Below, one piece after another: positions 46,445 to 55,321 of a DNA stretch of 64,000 nucleotides. This DNA comes from Candidatus Avelusimicrobium cornigerorum (GTDB lineage Bacteria; Elusimicrobiota; Elusimicrobia; Elusimicrobiales; Elusimicrobiaceae): NCBI GenBank assembly GCA_002309715.1, contig DBXW01000011.1:32741-96740 (forward strand), given 5' to 3'. A program made the position numbers and the translations under genes. Under the pieces are notes generated by a model, which did not search any database, was not told the origin of the DNA, and saw only the letters and a program-made list of their open reading frames with translations. Positions within the stretch are counted from its first letter, which is position 1. The number at the start of each line of letters is the position of its first letter.

Positions 46445-47011
46445 ATGAAAAAATTAAGCCACAACCCAAAACACGCCGCCGGTTTTACACTGACCGAGTT
46501 GATGACGGTGGTTATCATTATTTCCATTTTGGCAATCGTCGGCGGTGGCTCCTATAAAAGGGCTGCCGAACAGAGCCGCTTTTCCGACGGGTTGACTGCG
46601 GCATCTAGCGTGATGGGCGCCGTGGAACGCTACTATGCGGAACATTTCCGCGAAGAAGACAGCACCCGCCCCCAAGCCAATCAGATAGATATTTCTTTCC
46701 CCCGCCAAGAAGCGTGCAGCGGCACAGGTACCAATAATTATTGTGTCAAAACAAAATACTTTGAAACCACCATTTACGACGGCTACGTGGAAGCCCGGCG
46801 CTACAAAGGCTCTACCCCGCAAAATTATGCGGCCCGTTCCTACGCCAGCACGTTCGGTAGCAACAAACTGCTAGGCAATGTGTGTGTTTATTTCCCCAAT
46901 AATATAAACGAGAGAACGCAGGACACTTTTTGCACGCCGTTGGGATACACCAGTTGCGCCAACTGCCCGGGCACAAATAGCGACGGTGCCAAATGCTGCC
47001 AAAAGCCCTAG
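46445..47011 (+). CDS. type IV pilin-like protein
   Basis: A 188-aa prepilin with a longer leader (MKKLSHNPKHAAG) and FTLTELMTVVIIISILAIVG, having Glu5 after cleavage before Phe. The globular domain ends in a Cys-rich tail (SCANCPGTNSDGAKCCQKP). It is the most diverged of the three pilin paralogues and lies divergent from the second. The extended Cys tail suggests extra disulphides in the exposed head. The terminator at 47036 follows. Confidence 0.85.
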   Translation: MKKLSHNPKHAAGFTLTELMTVVIIISILAIVGGGSYKRAAEQSRFSDGLTAASSVMGAVERYYAEHFREEDSTRPQANQIDISFPRQEACSGTGTNNYCVKTKYFETTIYDGYVEARRYKGSTPQNYAARSYASTFGSNKLLGNVCVYFPNNINERTQDTFCTPLGYTSCANCPGTNSDGAKCCQKP

Positions 47012-47035
47012 TTTAAGTAGGTTGATTTAAATGCC

Positions 47036-47073
47036 ACGCCGCCCGAAGAAAAAAATCTCCGGGCGGCGTTTTT
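47036..47073. terminator. intrinsic terminator, convergent genes
   Basis: ACGCCGCCCG and CGGGCGGCGT arms with a 14-nt loop and a T run follow the third pilin gene and can also serve the converging membrane-protein gene at 47087. Confidence 0.82.
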
Positions 47074-47086
47074 AAACAAGCAAAAT

Positions 47087-47539
47087 TTAACCGATACAGT
47101 CCGGCTCTGCGGATTGCTCCTCTTCGGTAGGCAATAAACTAAATAAGATAAATGCACCCAACATTTGCAACGTAAACGAAAGCGAAATCACCACGTATTG
47201 AAACACTTTAACGTGTTCCAACGATGCGGCCGGTATGCACGCATATACCAAATTGCCAATCGTACGCACAAATGGGATGAAGGTAAAATCGGCATTGGTC
47301 CAAAGTGCCATCAACCCCTGTAAAACCGCCAACGCCCACACGTGACGCTCGTGCAATAAAATAAAAACAACTTGCCCGGCATATAAAATCAAAAAGCCCA
47401 AGTGAAGTTGCAACAAAACGCCATCGCGGGTAATATCCCGGGCTACTAAAACGATATTAGACAGTAACCCGATTAGGCAAAAGAAAAAAATCACTTTTAC
47501 CCATATATTTAAATCTAAAAAACGCTCTACAATACGCAT
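47087..47539 (-). CDS. four-helix membrane protein, unknown
   Basis: A 150-aa hydrophobic protein with about four membrane segments (VKVIFFFCLIGLLSNIVLVA, GFLILYAGQVVFILL, a third near LAVLQGLMALWT, and VVISLSFTLQMLGAFILFSL). The C-terminus is short and acidic. The start at 47539 is immediately downstream of the ddl stop, with the longer frame rejected. No family is recognised. It is translationally close to ddl, but a functional link is unclear. Confidence 0.65.
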   Translation of the reverse strand: MRIVERFLDLNIWVKVIFFFCLIGLLSNIVLVARDITRDGVLLQLHLGFLILYAGQVVFILLHERHVWALAVLQGLMALWTNADFTFIPFVRTIGNLVYACIPAASLEHVKVFQYVVISLSFTLQMLGAFILFSLLPTEEEQSAEPDCIG

Positions 47540-47540
47540 A

Positions 47541-48617
47541 TTATCCCCGAGAAAACAACAACGCCCGCTTACGTGCGTGCACCGCTTGAGCGTGTTCAAT
47601 TAGGCCATTTAAAATTTGGGTATAATTTTCCCCACACGCTTCAAAAAGTTGCGGGAACAAACTCGTCTCACTCATGCCCGGCAAAGTGTTAATTTCCGAG
47701 AAATAGAAACTGCCGTCTTTGTCCATCAAAAAGTCCACCCGTGCCAACCCGCTACCGTTCAACGCCCGGTATACCGCTACACTATCGGCCCGCATACGCG
47801 CGGCCGTATCTGCCGGAATGTCTGCCGGCACGTTGGTTTCGCAACCGCCTTCCACAATATATTTGGCGTTATAATCAAAAAACTCGCCCGCCAACATCCG
47901 CAGTTCCCCGCACGCTGACGCTTTGACTTGCGCTCCTTCCCCGTAGAGCGCGCAAAAAATCTCACGGGCGTGGTCCACGCCCTTTTCTACCATAACGTCT
48001 GTGTCAAACTGCAAAGCAAAATCAATAGCGGGTTTTAATTCTTGTAGCGTTTTGACCTTCCGCACGCCCACCGAAGAACCTAACCGCACCGGTTTAACAA
48101 ATACCGGGAAACCTTGCTTTTGCACCCACATATTGAGTTGTGATTCATCATACGGCCGGCCTTGATGAATCGGATAAAACGGCAACACCGGCACGCCGGC
48201 TGTTTGGGCAATTAGTTTGGTAACTATTTTGTCCATCCCCATAGCCGAAGCAAGCACCCCGCAACCCACGTAGGCAGCATCTAATGTCTCCAAAAAACCT
48301 TGCATGGTGCCATCTTCGCAATTAGTACCGTGCATGACCGGGAAAAACACATCTATCTTGGCTTGCCACGAACCGTCTAACGCTCGCAAATTATAATCGG
48401 AAGCAATAATAGGAGAAATTGGCTTGTCGTCGGGCTGTTGTTCATTGCAAGTGCGTTGTAAAAACCAATAACCTTGCTTATCAATAAAAATAGGATAGAT
48501 TTGATAACGTTTGTCTTGCGCCGACAATAACCTGCACACCGTCTGTGCACTGTGAACGGAAACTTCGTGTTCGGTAGATTTTCCGCCGTATAAAACGGCC
48601 ACTTGTAAACGCGACAT
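47541..48617 (-). CDS. ddl: D-alanine--D-alanine ligase
   Basis: A 358-aa ATP-grasp ligase. VLYGGKSTEHEVSVHSA is the N-terminal signature, GFPVFVKPVRLGSSVGVRKV the glycine-rich ATP loop, and FYFSEINTLPGMSETSLFPQ the metal-binding C-terminal motif. It makes the D-Ala-D-Ala dipeptide for peptidoglycan. The ATG at 48617 has only weak AAGAG upstream. It sits in a cluster with murA, folC and prmC, and a DdpX-like dipeptidase occurs elsewhere in the window. Confidence 0.95.
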   Translation of the reverse strand: MSRLQVAVLYGGKSTEHEVSVHSAQTVCRLLSAQDKRYQIYPIFIDKQGYWFLQRTCNEQQPDDKPISPIIASDYNLRALDGSWQAKIDVFFPVMHGTNCEDGTMQGFLETLDAAYVGCGVLASAMGMDKIVTKLIAQTAGVPVLPFYPIHQGRPYDESQLNMWVQKQGFPVFVKPVRLGSSVGVRKVKTLQELKPAIDFALQFDTDVMVEKGVDHAREIFCALYGEGAQVKASACGELRMLAGEFFDYNAKYIVEGGCETNVPADIPADTAARMRADSVAVYRALNGSGLARVDFLMDKDGSFYFSEINTLPGMSETSLFPQLFEACGENYTQILNGLIEHAQAVHARKRALLFSRG

Positions 48618-48658
48618 AAAAACTCTTATAAACCGCCCGTTTATTCCGGGCAATACTA

Positions 48659-50389
48659 TTAACGGTCTTCGTTAAATATAGACCATTTAATCCGGCCGAT
48701 AAAATTGCCGGTTTTCTCCAAAAAATCTTCTCCTTCGGCAAGCAAAGGATCCTCTTGTTCCGCCGGTTCAGCCACTCTGATTTCCGGCAAATCGGCAGAA
48801 GTTTGCACTTTTGTTTTAGCACGCTCGGTAATTTCCATCGGGCTTTCTTCAACCACTTGAGCAGGTGACAAAGACGTTTGTTCGGCCGGTGTTACTGACG
48901 AAGCGGCTTGCAGAACCGGCTCATTTTGTGCCACCGAATCCACCGGGGCGGCAGCGGCAGATAACAACGGAAGTGTCTCTTTAACCGGTTGCGCTTTAGG
49001 CTGAAGCGGTTGCGCTATTTTTTTAGCCACTGGTTGTGCCGTCTGGCTGGGCAACGGTTGGGATGCAGCGCGCACGATCGGTTTTGGCCGCAAGACAGGC
49101 GTCTTCGTCTCAGACGGAATTGTTCTGTTTTCGGTCAGTTGCTGTTCCAACTGGTTTTGACGACCGGTTAGTTGCCTGTTCTGTTTGGCGAGTTGCTCGT
49201 TTTGTTTACCCAACACGTCTATTTTTTGTTTTAATTGCTCAATAATAGCATCGTTACTGTTAATCTTTTCCAGCAACGTTTTGAAATTCTTTTCCAATTG
49301 CTCCTTCTCGCCACGCACGGCATCCAATTCATTTTGAGCCGCTTGCAACTGAATAGTAAGTTCGTCGCGTTGGGTTTCCAAAGATCGGATCGTTTCCGAA
49401 AAAATAGCCTGCTGATTCTGGCTTTGCAATGTATTTTCGGATTGCAACGCTGCCATTTCCTCTTTAAGCGATTGCAGTTCTTTTTCTTTCTCTCCCAAAC
49501 GCACCAAGAGTTGTTCTTTTTCGGCCGCCGCTTGCTGTAGTTTAATATTTTCCGCACGCAATATTTCAATTTCTTCCACTTGTTTCATACAAGTATCGGA
49601 AATTTCTTTCAGTTGCGTTTCTAAAATATTGACGCGTTGCTCATACTCCTGACGGATAGAAATGATACGCCCCTCAAAATCAAACGACTTAAAACGCGCT
49701 TCGGCTTGCGTTAATTGTTCCCGTAACGATAAAATCTCTTTCGCTTGCTCGGCCGATTTTTTAAGCGCTTCCATTTTTTCCTGCTGTACTTTTTTAATTT
49801 CGCGATCCAACGCGGTATTAACGGCTTTTAATTGCGAGGCCTTTTGGTGCAAACTGGAAATAATACGTTCTTTTTCGGCTTGTTCTTCTTGCTGTTTGCG
49901 TTCTTGCGCTTGGCGGTACTGATCCGGCTCATACTGATAAATAGGCGCATGCGGTGCCGACGGGCGGGAAACCGAATCAAAACTGCGTTGCACGTCGGGT
50001 TCGCGGTAAGCAAAAGAACGGTCTTGTTGGGCACGGGTTAAATTTTCCACGCTGGCGCGCAGATTGGCAATAGAAAAAGAAAGATGTTCTAAAAAACTGT
50101 CTCGGTCTTGTTGGCGTTCAATATGTTCGCGGGTGTGGGCAAGTTCTGACAAAATCTCCTCGTTTTGCCGCGCGGAAACATCAAATTTTTCTTCTAATTC
50201 TTGTACTTTTTGTTCTAATTTTTCAAAGGAACGCTCGTATTGGGCCGCACGTTCGGCAGCCGTTTTGCGACGGCGAGGAGCCGGTTCGGTTGGCTTAAAA
50301 TCAAAAGTATTTAAGTTAGGGTCTTTAAATTTTTCCAAAAATTGTGCGATATCGCCTTGACCGCCGGATTGACTGTTTTCTAATGACAT
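48659..50389 (-). CDS. long coiled-coil protein, unknown
   Basis: A 576-aa cytosolic protein dominated by coiled coils (about residues 60-420), with Gln/Glu/Lys heptads broken by LEHLSFSIANLRASVENLTR. The C-terminal 130 residues are Pro/Ala-rich and low in order (PVLRPKPIVRAASQPLPSQT). The start at 50389 follows GGGGAGC. No enzymatic domain is visible. Such proteins act as cytoskeletal or scaffold elements (FtsZ-associated or polar). Its position between folC and ddl hints at a cell-wall-growth link, but this is weak. Confidence 0.68.
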   Translation of the reverse strand: MSLENSQSGGQGDIAQFLEKFKDPNLNTFDFKPTEPAPRRRKTAAERAAQYERSFEKLEQKVQELEEKFDVSARQNEEILSELAHTREHIERQQDRDSFLEHLSFSIANLRASVENLTRAQQDRSFAYREPDVQRSFDSVSRPSAPHAPIYQYEPDQYRQAQERKQQEEQAEKERIISSLHQKASQLKAVNTALDREIKKVQQEKMEALKKSAEQAKEILSLREQLTQAEARFKSFDFEGRIISIRQEYEQRVNILETQLKEISDTCMKQVEEIEILRAENIKLQQAAAEKEQLLVRLGEKEKELQSLKEEMAALQSENTLQSQNQQAIFSETIRSLETQRDELTIQLQAAQNELDAVRGEKEQLEKNFKTLLEKINSNDAIIEQLKQKIDVLGKQNEQLAKQNRQLTGRQNQLEQQLTENRTIPSETKTPVLRPKPIVRAASQPLPSQTAQPVAKKIAQPLQPKAQPVKETLPLLSAAAAPVDSVAQNEPVLQAASSVTPAEQTSLSPAQVVEESPMEITERAKTKVQTSADLPEIRVAEPAEQEDPLLAEGEDFLEKTGNFIGRIKWSIFNEDR

Positions 50390-50480
50390 ACTGCTCCCCG
50401 TAAAATTAGGTATATTTTCATTTAACCACAATCTGGGTACAAATGTCAATGTTTTTTATGACGAAAAACGCGCCCTCTTT

Positions 50481-51641
50481 TTAGGCTTTCTTTAGTATTT
50501 TTTTTCGTACAGCCCCAACTAAATAAAAAGAGCCCGTGCATAACACAACATCCGAACGCTGTTTTGCTTGGGATAAAGCAATTTCTACGTCAGAAACGAA
50601 GCCCCACCCGGTAGGCAAGATCGCGTGGAGTTGCCTTTCTGTTGCCGCACGCGGCGAAGATACCGCCGTTACTATTCCCGTCTTAAAATGCGCCGAAAGC
50701 ATAGAAATCATCTTCGTATAATCTTTATCTTGCATAAACGCGCAAAGCACCGCCGCGCGTTTTTGGGCAAACGGCGCGGTCTGCCAAAACGTAAGTAAAT
50801 TTTCCATAGCGGGCGGGTTGTGTGCGCCGTCTAAAATAATTGTTTTTTCTCCGCACGGGAAAATTTCAAACCGCCCGGGCACACTTACTTTTTCCGAACT
50901 GTGTTTCAAAATCTCGTCGGGAATTTCTAATAATTTCCCCGCGCGGCACACCAACTGTTTATTTTGTTCTTGCGCGTTACCGGGGGAATTTTCCGCACAG
51001 ACTATTTCTAAGGGAGCATTTTTTGCGCGGGCCGTTTCTTGCACCACGCGCAAGGCCTCGGGTGGCAAAAAGCCGCACAACACCGGCACGCCGGGCTTAA
51101 TAATGCCGGCTTTCTCAAAAGCAATTTTTTCTAAATTATCGCCGAGCAAGTGCGTGTGATCCAAGCCGACAGAAGTAATGACAGACACAACAGGCATACA
51201 CACATTGGTTGGATCTTTACGCCCGCCAAGGCCCGTTTCCAACACTACATACTGCGCGTTTTTTTCGGCAAAATAAACAAAAGCGGACGCCGTTAAAATC
51301 TCAAAGAAATTAAGCGGCTTTTGTACGTGTGCGAGCACTTTTTCCACTGTCTGTATAAAATCATCCGGCGTGATTTCCGCGCCGTTAAGTTGGATGCGCT
51401 CCGTCGGTGAAATTAAATGCGGTGAAATAAACAGCCCCGTTTTCTCCCCCGCCAGCGAAAGCGCACGTGCCAAAAGCGTACACACCGTTCCTTTGCCGTT
51501 CGTGCCAGCCACGTGGATAATTTTGTAATTTTGTTGCGGATTACTTAACCGCGCCAACAATTCCTTAAACGCAACCAAACCCGCGCCGCGGTTTTGTGCG
51601 GTGCGGGTTTGTAAATCAGTAAACCACGTATTAAAATTCAT
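50481..51641 (-). CDS. folC: bifunctional folylpolyglutamate/dihydrofolate synthase
   Basis: A 386-aa Mur-ligase-fold enzyme. HVAGTNGKGTVCTLLARAL is the ATP loop, and VLETGLGGRKDPTNV and ILDGAHNPPAMENLLTFW are FolC hallmarks. It adds glutamate to folates. The start at 51641 overlaps the end of murA by 11 nt, suggesting coupling; the longer frame is rejected. It is cotranscribed with murA, prmC and prfA. Confidence 0.93.
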   Translation of the reverse strand: MNFNTWFTDLQTRTAQNRGAGLVAFKELLARLSNPQQNYKIIHVAGTNGKGTVCTLLARALSLAGEKTGLFISPHLISPTERIQLNGAEITPDDFIQTVEKVLAHVQKPLNFFEILTASAFVYFAEKNAQYVVLETGLGGRKDPTNVCMPVVSVITSVGLDHTHLLGDNLEKIAFEKAGIIKPGVPVLCGFLPPEALRVVQETARAKNAPLEIVCAENSPGNAQEQNKQLVCRAGKLLEIPDEILKHSSEKVSVPGRFEIFPCGEKTIILDGAHNPPAMENLLTFWQTAPFAQKRAAVLCAFMQDKDYTKMISMLSAHFKTGIVTAVSSPRAATERQLHAILPTGWGFVSDVEIALSQAKQRSDVVLCTGSFYLVGAVRKKILKKA

Positions 51642-52902
51642 CTTTATCGGGGTTATAGCGGCGGATATTTGCCCCAAGCGCGGTTAGTTTTTCTTCTAAT
51701 TTTTCATATCCGCGGTCAATGTGATAGACGCGTTCCACTTCCGTCTCGCCTTTGGCGCAAAGCCCGGCTATGACAAGTGCAAACCCACCGCGCAAATCGG
51801 ACGATTGTACGTGTGCCGCGGACAATTCTTTTACACCCGTAACGCGCGCCAAACTTTTCTCCGTAGAAATTTGCGCGCCCATACGCACCAGTTCCGGCGC
51901 GTGCATAAAGCGGTTTTCAAAGATATCCTCATCCACTTCCGCTGTTCCGTTGCACAGCGTCATCAGCGTCATCCATGGCGCTTGCAAGTCCGTGGCGAAG
52001 CCGGGGTACGGCGCGGTGCGCACGCGCAAGGGTTTAATTTCCCCGTCGTAAGCGTGCACATGCACATAATCCGGGCCGATGTCTAACGCAAAACCGGCTT
52101 CTTGCAAATCTTCCCATAAAATTGCGTTATGCTCCGGCACGCAACCCGCTACCGTTACGTCGCCGCGCGTGGCCGCCGCCGCCAAGGCGTACGAGCCCGT
52201 CTCAATGCGATCGGCCACTACGGTATGTTCGGCCCCGTGCAAGGTTTTTACACCCGTGATAATCAGTTGGCCTTTATCGCCCACGCGGATATCGGCCCCC
52301 ATATCGTTTAAGAAGGAAATTACATCGTCAATTTCCGGTTCTTTGGCTACGTTTTCCAAAATCGTTTCGCCCGCAATCAAACACGCACACATCAGTAAAT
52401 TTTGCGTCGCACCCACACTGGGAAAACGCAACACAATTTTAGCGGCGTTTAATTTGTCCGCATGAATAAGCACGTTGCCGGCTTTTGTTTCACACGTCGC
52501 GCCCAATTTTTCAAACCCTTTTAAGTGGATATCCACCGGGCGCACGCCGATAGCACATCCGCCGGGGAGCGGAATTTGCGCCTCTTTAAAACGCGCCAAG
52601 AGCGGCCCGGCCACCCAAAAACTCGCACGCATTTGTTTGACAAGTTCATAAGGCAAATCGTTTTTTAATTTTCCGTTTGGCTCAATGGTAACGGTGCTAT
52701 TTTGATACGTTATTTTTTTACCCAAATACTCCAAAATTTTAAGTGTCGTACGCACATCACGCAAATTAGGCACGCGGTGAATGACGCACGGCTCGTCGGT
52801 GAGTAACGTGGCTACTAATATGGGAAGCGCGGCATTTTTACTGCCGCTGATAAGAACCGTACCTTGTAATTTTTTACCGCCCTCAATTAAAAACCGATCC
52901 AT
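51631..52902 (-). CDS. murA: UDP-N-acetylglucosamine 1-carboxyvinyltransferase MurA
   Basis: A 423-aa EPSP-synthase-fold enzyme. GGKKLQGTVLISGSKNAALP opens the domain. The loop GGCAIGVRPVDIHLKGFEKL carries the catalytic Cys in the MurA position (Cys of GGCAIGVRP). Arg/Lys residues for the PEP site are present. It makes the first committed step of peptidoglycan synthesis. The start at 52902 follows TAGGAG. The active-site Cys is retained, so fosfomycin sensitivity would be expected by this residue alone. Confidence 0.95.
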   Translation of the reverse strand: MDRFLIEGGKKLQGTVLISGSKNAALPILVATLLTDEPCVIHRVPNLRDVRTTLKILEYLGKKITYQNSTVTIEPNGKLKNDLPYELVKQMRASFWVAGPLLARFKEAQIPLPGGCAIGVRPVDIHLKGFEKLGATCETKAGNVLIHADKLNAAKIVLRFPSVGATQNLLMCACLIAGETILENVAKEPEIDDVISFLNDMGADIRVGDKGQLIITGVKTLHGAEHTVVADRIETGSYALAAAATRGDVTVAGCVPEHNAILWEDLQEAGFALDIGPDYVHVHAYDGEIKPLRVRTAPYPGFATDLQAPWMTLMTLCNGTAEVDEDIFENRFMHAPELVRMGAQISTEKSLARVTGVKELSAAHVQSSDLRGGFALVIAGLCAKGETEVERVYHIDRGYEKLEEKLTALGANIRRYNPDKDEF

Positions 52903-52918
52903 AAAAACTCCTAAAATT

Positions 52919-53755
52919 TTAAATTTTTTGAGCCAGTACAAAACGCTCTATTCCCACTATATCTTTTTTGACGTTAGCCTGCCAACCGATTTCTTGTAGT
53001 CCCCGCGCCACGGCCGCGGCTTGCCCTTTACAAAGTTCCAACGCCAGCCACCCGCCGGGGTTTAAATAATCAGCCGCTACCGAGCACAACGGTCGCACGA
53101 TATCCAACCCATCTTGCCCACCGTCTAGGGCAAGCCGCGGCTCGCACAAAACTTCACGTGTCAGCGTATCCACAATTTCGGTAGGAATATAGGGCGGGTT
53201 GGAAATAATTAAATCAAATGTACCCGTTACGCCTTCCCATAAATCACTTTGCAATAAATGGACTTGTTCGTGCAAACGAAATTTTTTGACGTTCTCTTGC
53301 GCAACCGCAAGTGCTTTTTCGCTAATATCCACGGCAAGCACCTGCGCGCGCGTAAAACGCTTGGCAAGCGCACACGCAATACAACCGCTCCCCGTACACA
53401 TATCTAAAAAAGTAAGCGGTGCTTTTTTATCAAAAAGTGCGCTGACTATTTCCACCAGTTCTTCCGTTTCCGGGCGCGGAGTAAGTACGTCGGGAGACAC
53501 AATAATATCCAACCCGTCAAACGGTTGATAACCCACAATGTGCGACAGCGGCTCGCCGTTTGCTTTGCGGGCAATATATTTTTTATATAAGGTGAGTTCT
53601 TTTTCCGTCAGTTCGTAATCACCGTGCGCCGGCAGCCACGTGCGCGTTACGTTTAATACGCACGCGAGTAGCCACTCGGCGTTGGGCTGCGGCTCGTCGG
53701 AATTGGACTTTGTTAAGTGAGCAATTGCTTTTGGCAACAATTCGGCAACAGTCAT
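52919..53755 (-). CDS. prmC: peptide chain release factor N5-glutamine methyltransferase
   Basis: A 278-aa methyltransferase. The SAM loop is TFLDMCTGSGCIACALAKRF and the catalytic NPPY is in IISNPPYIPTEIV. It methylates the Gln of the GGQ motif in release factors; the neighbouring prfA encodes its substrate. The ATG overlaps the prfA stop (TAATG), giving coupling. The longer frame is rejected. Confidence 0.94.
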   Translation of the reverse strand: MTVAELLPKAIAHLTKSNSDEPQPNAEWLLACVLNVTRTWLPAHGDYELTEKELTLYKKYIARKANGEPLSHIVGYQPFDGLDIIVSPDVLTPRPETEELVEIVSALFDKKAPLTFLDMCTGSGCIACALAKRFTRAQVLAVDISEKALAVAQENVKKFRLHEQVHLLQSDLWEGVTGTFDLIISNPPYIPTEIVDTLTREVLCEPRLALDGGQDGLDIVRPLCSVAADYLNPGGWLALELCKGQAAAVARGLQEIGWQANVKKDIVGIERFVLAQKI

Positions 53756-54813
53756 TAGATTTGTAAGTTTTTGAGTTTTTGCTCTACACGCCACGCACGC
53801 AAATCTTCCAACACCGGCTCAATGTTTCCGGCCATAATTTCCATAATGTTATGGTAGGAAATATCGGTGCGGTGATCGGTTACGCGGCTTTGCGGAAAGT
53901 TATACGTGCGGATCTTTTCCGAGCGGTCGCCGGTGCCTACCTGACTTTTGCGCTCGTCGTAAATTTCTTTATTACGTTTTTCTTCTTCAATTTGGTAGAG
54001 TTTAGCGCGAAGCATAGCCATGGCTTTTTCGCGGTTGGCACCTTGGTGGCGTTCCTCGCGGCAGGATACCACAATGCCGGTGGGTTTGTGCAAAATACGA
54101 ACGGCCGTTTCTACTTTATTGACGTTCTGCCCGCCGGCCCCGCCGGAGCGGCACGTTTCCATTTCCAAATCTTCGGGACGAATTTGAATATCAATTTCCT
54201 CGGCTTCCGGCATAATGGCTACGGTAACAGTAGAAGTATGCACGCGGCCCGACGTTTCCGTATCCGGCACGCGTTGCACGCGGTGCGTGCCCGCTTCCAT
54301 ACGAAGCCACGAGTACGCGCCGTCACCCTTGATAAACATACTGACGTATTTGCAACCTTTTAACCCGGTGGGCGTATATTCCAATAGTTCCGTGCCCCAT
54401 CCTTTGGTTTGCGCAAAATGTTGATACACGCGCAATAGTTCGGCGGCAAACAGGGCCGATTCTTCGCCACCGGCACCGGGGCGAATTTCCAAATAAATGT
54501 TTTTAGAATCGTTGGGATCGGGCGGAATTACTAAAATGCGAAGTTCTTTTTGCAAAGCCGGCAATTTTTCTTCCAATTCGGCAAGTTCATCAGCGGCCAT
54601 TTTAACCAGTTCTTTATCTTCCCCGGCGTCAATCATCGCGCGATCGTCAGCAATCGCTTTTTCCACGGTGGCGATTTCTTGTTCTTTTTCAATAATGGGT
54701 TTTAAAAATGCATGGCGTTTGGCTTTGGCGGCTAAATCGGCCGCGGACAGATTCCCGCTGGAAAGCGCACTTTCCAACTCGTTAAATTCAGCAATATATT
54801 TAGATGTATCCAT
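53755..54813 (-). CDS. prfA: peptide chain release factor 1
   Basis: A 352-aa release factor. The GGQ motif is in CRSGGAGGQNVNKVETAVRI. The stop-codon-recognition region has the PxT-type residues (VPDTETSGRVHTSTV) of RF1, which reads UAA and UAG. DRSEKIRTYNFPQSRVTDHR completes the family. It is followed directly by prmC, its modifying enzyme. Confidence 0.95.
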   Translation of the reverse strand: MDTSKYIAEFNELESALSSGNLSAADLAAKAKRHAFLKPIIEKEQEIATVEKAIADDRAMIDAGEDKELVKMAADELAELEEKLPALQKELRILVIPPDPNDSKNIYLEIRPGAGGEESALFAAELLRVYQHFAQTKGWGTELLEYTPTGLKGCKYVSMFIKGDGAYSWLRMEAGTHRVQRVPDTETSGRVHTSTVTVAIMPEAEEIDIQIRPEDLEMETCRSGGAGGQNVNKVETAVRILHKPTGIVVSCREERHQGANREKAMAMLRAKLYQIEEEKRNKEIYDERKSQVGTGDRSEKIRTYNFPQSRVTDHRTDISYHNIMEIMAGNIEPVLEDLRAWRVEQKLKNLQI

Positions 54814-54830
54814 AGGATTCCCGTATATAG

Positions 54831-54864
54831 AAAAAGAGCAGACACTTTCGGTGTCTGCTCTTTT
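54831..54864 (-). terminator. intrinsic terminator of rpmE
   Basis: AGAGCAGACAC-TTTCG-GTGTCTGCTCT with A and T runs lies 13 bp beyond the rpmE stop, separating it from prfA. Confidence 0.85.
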
Positions 54865-54876
54865 AAATTTGCTTAA

Positions 54877-55227
54877 CTATTTAGTTTCGGCTTTGGTTTC
54901 TTTTTTAGCAGCCGCTTTTTTGGCCGGTTTTTTAGCAGCCGTTTTTTTGGCGGCTACGGCCGGTTTGCGGGCTAATTTGGCCTTGGCTTTTACTTCCGTT
55001 TTCGGTTTGCGGACCAAGGTTTTACCTTCCGTTTTGGCATAGCGTTTGTTGAATTTATCTACCATACCTTCGGTATCCAACAATTTTTGTTTGCCGGTGA
55101 AGAACGGATGGCAAGCGGAGCAAATGTCCAACTTTAAGGTTTTAGCGGTGGAGCGAGTCATGAATTTATTGCCGCACGCGCAAACGGCTTCTACAAATTC
55201 ATAAGTAGGATGTATTTTTTCTTTCAT
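54877..55227 (-). CDS. rpmE: 50S ribosomal protein bL31 with basic C-terminal tail
   Basis: A 116-aa protein. The first 70 residues are a zinc-type bL31: VCACGNKFMTRSTAKTLKLD and ICSACHPFFTGKQKLLDTEG hold the four metal-binding Cys positions (C-x-C and C-x-x-C). After residue 75 comes a Lys/Ala-rich tail with repeated AAKK/KPAK units, like histone-H1-type tails. The usual length is about 70. An AGAGG site precedes the start. Tail function is unknown. Confidence 0.92.
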   Translation of the reverse strand: MKEKIHPTYEFVEAVCACGNKFMTRSTAKTLKLDICSACHPFFTGKQKLLDTEGMVDKFNKRYAKTEGKTLVRKPKTEVKAKAKLARKPAVAAKKTAAKKPAKKAAAKKETKAETK

Positions 55228-55321
55228 TTTCTTATTCCTCTGAAAATTCTATATACATTATTTTACCATATCTGGCCGGTTTTGGAAACTAAATTTATTT
55301 TCCCGCCGATGTAGGCCCGTT

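Noticed and set aside
53779..54363. 194-aa plus-strand frame opposite prfA
   Set aside because: Fully antisense to a highly conserved gene, with no ribosome binding site and no recognisable domain.
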